From DATCJY01 sp036562565 (GTDB taxonomy: Bacteria > Bacteroidota > Bacteroidia > Flavobacteriales_D > Sanyastnellaceae): DNA of 64,000 nt. The translations under genes were made by a program, and so were the position numbers. Positions 61,578 through 64,000 of this stretch are shown one piece after another. Location: positions 1 through 64,000 of the forward strand of contig DATCJY010000090.1 of the NCBI GenBank assembly GCA_036562565.1, written 5' to 3'. The notes under the pieces are model-generated. The model ran no database searches. It saw only the letters and a program-made list of their open reading frames with translations, and had not been told where the DNA came from. Within the stretch, counting starts at the first letter, position 1; the number at the start of each line of letters is the position of its first letter.

Positions 61578-61651
61578 GAAAGTTTTCGCGTTAAAAAAAT
61601 GGCCAATAGTTGCATAAAGCGAGCATATTTGTCGCCACAAAAAATGTAGTC

Positions 61652-63343
61652 ATGCAACGCATCATAGAGTGTATTCCAAATATATCGGAAGGTAGAGATA
61701 GGGCTAGAATCAACGCCATCACATCAGTAGTTGAAACAGTACCCGGAGTGATGTTGCTGGATGTGGATCCGGGGGCAGCCACCAATCGCACCGTTATCAC
61801 ATTTGCGGGTGAACCCGAAGCGGTGGTAGAAGCAGCTTTTCTATTGATTAAGAAAGCCTCCGAGCTCATTGATATGCGCCATCACAAAGGCGAGCATCCC
61901 CGACAAGGCGCTACTGATGTTTGCCCATTGGTGCCCATAAGCGGAGTAACCATGGATGAATGCGTTGCATTGGCTAAGCAGCTCGGAGAGCGCGTGGGGC
62001 GCGAACTTGGAATTCCGGGCTATTACTATGAATATGCAGCTACTTCTCCTGAACGCCAGAACCTGGCCAATAATCGCAAGGGAGAGTATGAGAACATCGG
62101 TAAAATTGAAACCCCGGAGTGGAAGCCTGATTTCGGTCCTGATAAAGTGAACGACACAGTTCGTAAAGCCGGCATCACGACAATTGGTGCGCGCGATTTT
62201 CTTGTTGCTTACAACATCAACCTCAATACAACTTCTACTCGCAGAGCAAATGCAATCGCTTTCGATATCAGAGAAGCTGGACGCATCATTTATGACCCTA
62301 AGACCAACAAACCGATTATGGACGAACATGGTGAGCCCAAGCGTCAACCGGGTAGTTTGAAATACGTGAAAGGAATCGGCTGGTACATTCCTGAATATGG
62401 AATTGCGCAATTGTCTCTCAACTTGACCAACATCACCAAAACACCCGTTCACATTGCTTTTGATGAGGCCTGTAAGAAAGCACACGAACGAGGTGTAAGA
62501 GTAACGGGGTCGGAATTGGTAGGCTTGATTCCTAAGCAAGCCTTGCTGGATGCAGCTGATTATTTCCTCAAGAAACAACAACGTTCACTGGGTATCAGCG
62601 AAAAAGAGAAGATAAAGATTGCCGTGAAATCCTTGGGGTTGGATGATTTGGCTCCATTCAAACCTGAGGAAAAAGTCATTGAATACATCATCGAGAAGAA
62701 GATGAATACAACCAAGAAATTGGTGGATATGAGTCTTACAGATTTCGCTGATGAAACCGCGAGTGAATCCCCTGCTCCCGGTGGTGGTAGTATCAGTGCT
62801 TATGTTGGAGCGCTAGGAGCTGCTTTGGGAGCTATGGTCGCCAACTTGAGTGCCCACAAGCGCGGATGGGATGATCGTTGGGAGGAATTTTCTTACTGGG
62901 CAGAGAAAGGCATGGAATATCAGCAACGCTTGTTGTTCCTAGTGGATGAAGACACGCGTGCTTTCAATCGCATCATGGATGGATTTGGCTTGCCAAAGAA
63001 TACCGATGAAGAAAAGAAACATCGTGCTGCTATCATCGAAGAAGCATCCAAGTATGCGATGCAGGTACCGCTCATGACGGCTGAAACGGCCTTGGCAAGT
63101 ATGGAAGTGATGAAGCAAATGGTGGAGCATGGCAATCCCAATTCTGTGACGGATGCAGGTGTGGGAGCATTGTGCGCACGCACTGCCGTTTTAGGCGCGG
63201 TGATGAATGTTCGCATTAATGCAGGTGGTATCAAAGACAAAGCTTTCACTGCCGAACTTCTTGAAAAGGCTGCACAAATTGAGCAGCAAGCAGAAGCAGC
63301 GGAAGCGGAGATTAGAAAAATGGTTGCTGAAAAAATTAAGTAA
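61652..63343 (+). CDS. ftcD: Bifunctional glutamate formimidoyltransferase / formimidoyl-THF cyclodeaminase
   Basis: A 563-residue fusion from ATG 61652 (MQRIIECIPNISEGRD, the family's normal N-terminus; a longer frame from 61610 is not needed). Residues 1-~330 are the formiminotransferase, with IPNISEGRD, DVDPGAATNRTVITFAGEP and HHKGEHPRQGATDVCP, which holds the catalytic His. Residues ~360-563 are the helical cyclodeaminase (SLTDFADETASESPAPGGGS, VGALGAALGAMVANLS). Together they move the formimino group from formiminoglutamate to tetrahydrofolate and release ammonia, the last step of histidine breakdown. The fused form is as in animals and many Bacteroidota. No hut genes are adjacent. The O-methyltransferase gene follows at 6 bases. 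Confidence 0.95.
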   Translation: MQRIIECIPNISEGRDRARINAITSVVETVPGVMLLDVDPGAATNRTVITFAGEPEAVVEAAFLLIKKASELIDMRHHKGEHPRQGATDVCPLVPISGVTMDECVALAKQLGERVGRELGIPGYYYEYAATSPERQNLANNRKGEYENIGKIETPEWKPDFGPDKVNDTVRKAGITTIGARDFLVAYNINLNTTSTRRANAIAFDIREAGRIIYDPKTNKPIMDEHGEPKRQPGSLKYVKGIGWYIPEYGIAQLSLNLTNITKTPVHIAFDEACKKAHERGVRVTGSELVGLIPKQALLDAADYFLKKQQRSLGISEKEKIKIAVKSLGLDDLAPFKPEEKVIEYIIEKKMNTTKKLVDMSLTDFADETASESPAPGGGSISAYVGALGAALGAMVANLSAHKRGWDDRWEEFSYWAEKGMEYQQRLLFLVDEDTRAFNRIMDGFGLPKNTDEEKKHRAAIIEEASKYAMQVPLMTAETALASMEVMKQMVEHGNPNSVTDAGVGALCARTAVLGAVMNVRINAGGIKDKAFTAELLEKAAQIEQQAEAAEAEIRKMVAEKIK

Positions 63344-63349
63344 TAAACG

Positions 63350-63991
63350 ATGCACTTTCTTTCAGAAGATCTGGAGCGTTATGTAGAACAGCATACTCAG
63401 CCGGAGCCTGAATTGCTGGCCAAGCTCAATCGCGAGACGTGGCAGAAGGTCATTAACCCGCGCATGTTGAGTGGTCACTTGCAAGGCCGTGCCTTGAGTA
63501 TGTTTTCCAAAATGATTCAACCGATGTATGTGCTTGAGATTGGTACATATACAGGTTATTCTGCATTGTGCTTTGCTGAAGGTTTGAGAGAAGGAGGCAA
63601 GGTTGTTACCATCGACATCAATGATGAGCTGCAGAGCATCCAAGATAAATATTTCTCAGCATCGCCCTTTGCAGCGCAAATCGAAAGACACTTTGGCAAT
63701 GCATTGGATATCATTCCGGCATTGACCTATGACTTTGATCTTGTCTTTTTGGATGCCGATAAAGAGAATTATCTGAATTACTACCACATGCTCATTCCCC
63801 GCATGAAGAGCGGTTCCTACATCATGGTGGATAATGTTTTGTGGAATGGCAAGGTGCTGCATCCTGCATCTCCGAAAGATGTGGATACGCGAGTAATGCA
63901 AGAGCTCAACGCATTGATGACCCGTGATGAGCGAATTGAGAATGTTCTTCTTCCACTCAGAGATGGGCTTATGATTGGCCGTGTGAAATGA
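63350..63991 (+). CDS. O-methyltransferase (class I SAM, COMT-like)
   Basis: A 213-residue methyltransferase of the caffeoyl-CoA/catechol O-methyltransferase family: GRALSMFSKMIQPMYVLEIGTYTGYSALCF for SAM binding, TIDINDELQSI, and the metal-binding FLDADKENYLNYYHM with VDNVLWNGKV. It is complete, stopping nine bases before the window end. It uses Mg2+ and methylates a hydroxyl on a small aromatic or related compound; substrate unknown. Six bases after ftcD, so co-transcribed, though a functional link is not evident. Confidence 0.92.
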   Translation: MHFLSEDLERYVEQHTQPEPELLAKLNRETWQKVINPRMLSGHLQGRALSMFSKMIQPMYVLEIGTYTGYSALCFAEGLREGGKVVTIDINDELQSIQDKYFSASPFAAQIERHFGNALDIIPALTYDFDLVFLDADKENYLNYYHMLIPRMKSGSYIMVDNVLWNGKVLHPASPKDVDTRVMQELNALMTRDERIENVLLPLRDGLMIGRVK

Positions 63992-64000
63992 GTTAGGAGA

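Overview
The window reads as chromosomal DNA of a free-living Bacteroidota bacterium, most likely of the Flavobacteriales type. The support is a PorT-like protein of the type IX secretion system (T9SS), two secreted proteins ending in a T9SS-type sorting domain with the YPNP motif, tandem DUF1573 lipid-free secreted proteins, a zinc metalloprotease of the DUF4953/DUF5117 group, a Rho factor with a Gln/Asn-rich insertion, and promoters that fit the Bacteroidota pattern TTG-N18..22-TAnnTTTG rather than the E. coli -35/-10. Almost no gene has a Shine-Dalgarno sequence, as usual in the phylum. No insertion sequence, prophage, CRISPR array, rRNA gene or obvious island is visible.

Layout. 1-4145: broken SDR dehydrogenase, ychF, marC-family gene, rnhA and a glutaryl-CoA dehydrogenase. 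4415-7240: large outer-membrane beta-barrel protein. 7416-10376: a compact transcription unit (promoter, 265-base leader with strong hairpins, membrane-anchored FMN-binding glutamate-synthase-like protein, Rnk/GreA-like protein, a two-TM four-helix sensor-like protein, terminator). 10392-11963 (minus): pirin, receiver-like protein, small GNAT. 12501-19371: DECD-box helicase, DUF3817, HerA-like ATPase, LOG-family hydrolase, SGNH hydrolase, yaaA, FKBP. 19441-22511 (minus): a LysM-NlpC/P60 gene interrupted by a stop, an orphan OppC-type permease and a GT2 glycosyltransferase. 22566-28735: ruvC, ppx/gppA, a 1143-residue repeat-bearing T9SS cargo protein and two DUF1573 genes. 28862-37456: ABC-F ATPase, a secreted protein, alpha/beta hydrolase, a 900-residue TPR/coiled-coil protein, aroQ, apaG, phosphoesterase, second hydrolase. 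37453-52633 (minus): a WbpM/CapD-like dehydratase, porT, DUF4199-like protein, rho, a disordered protein, metalloprotease, rsmG, an ECF sigma factor, a second GT2, a T9SS serine protease and an SPFH protein. 52790-64000: gcvT, an FtsX-type permease, a YD-like secreted protein, tRNA-Met(CAT), a START-like protein, trmN6-like methylase, FMN reductase, second pirin, an exonuclease/GIY-YIG fusion, YdeI-like protein, bifunctional formiminotransferase-cyclodeaminase and an O-methyltransferase.

Most genes are housekeeping or envelope functions. Amino-acid and one-carbon catabolism is represented by gcdH (lysine/tryptophan), FTCD (histidine) and gcvT (glycine). T9SS is represented by its assembly protein PorT and two likely cargoes. 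Two genes are visibly damaged (a one-base frameshift in the SDR gene, TGG to TGA in the NlpC/P60 gene); these may be true mutations or sequence errors. The stretches I find least explained are the structured leader plus three-gene unit at 7416-10376 and the palindrome-controlled pirin unit at 10392-12015. I did not find a clear new defence or mobile system.
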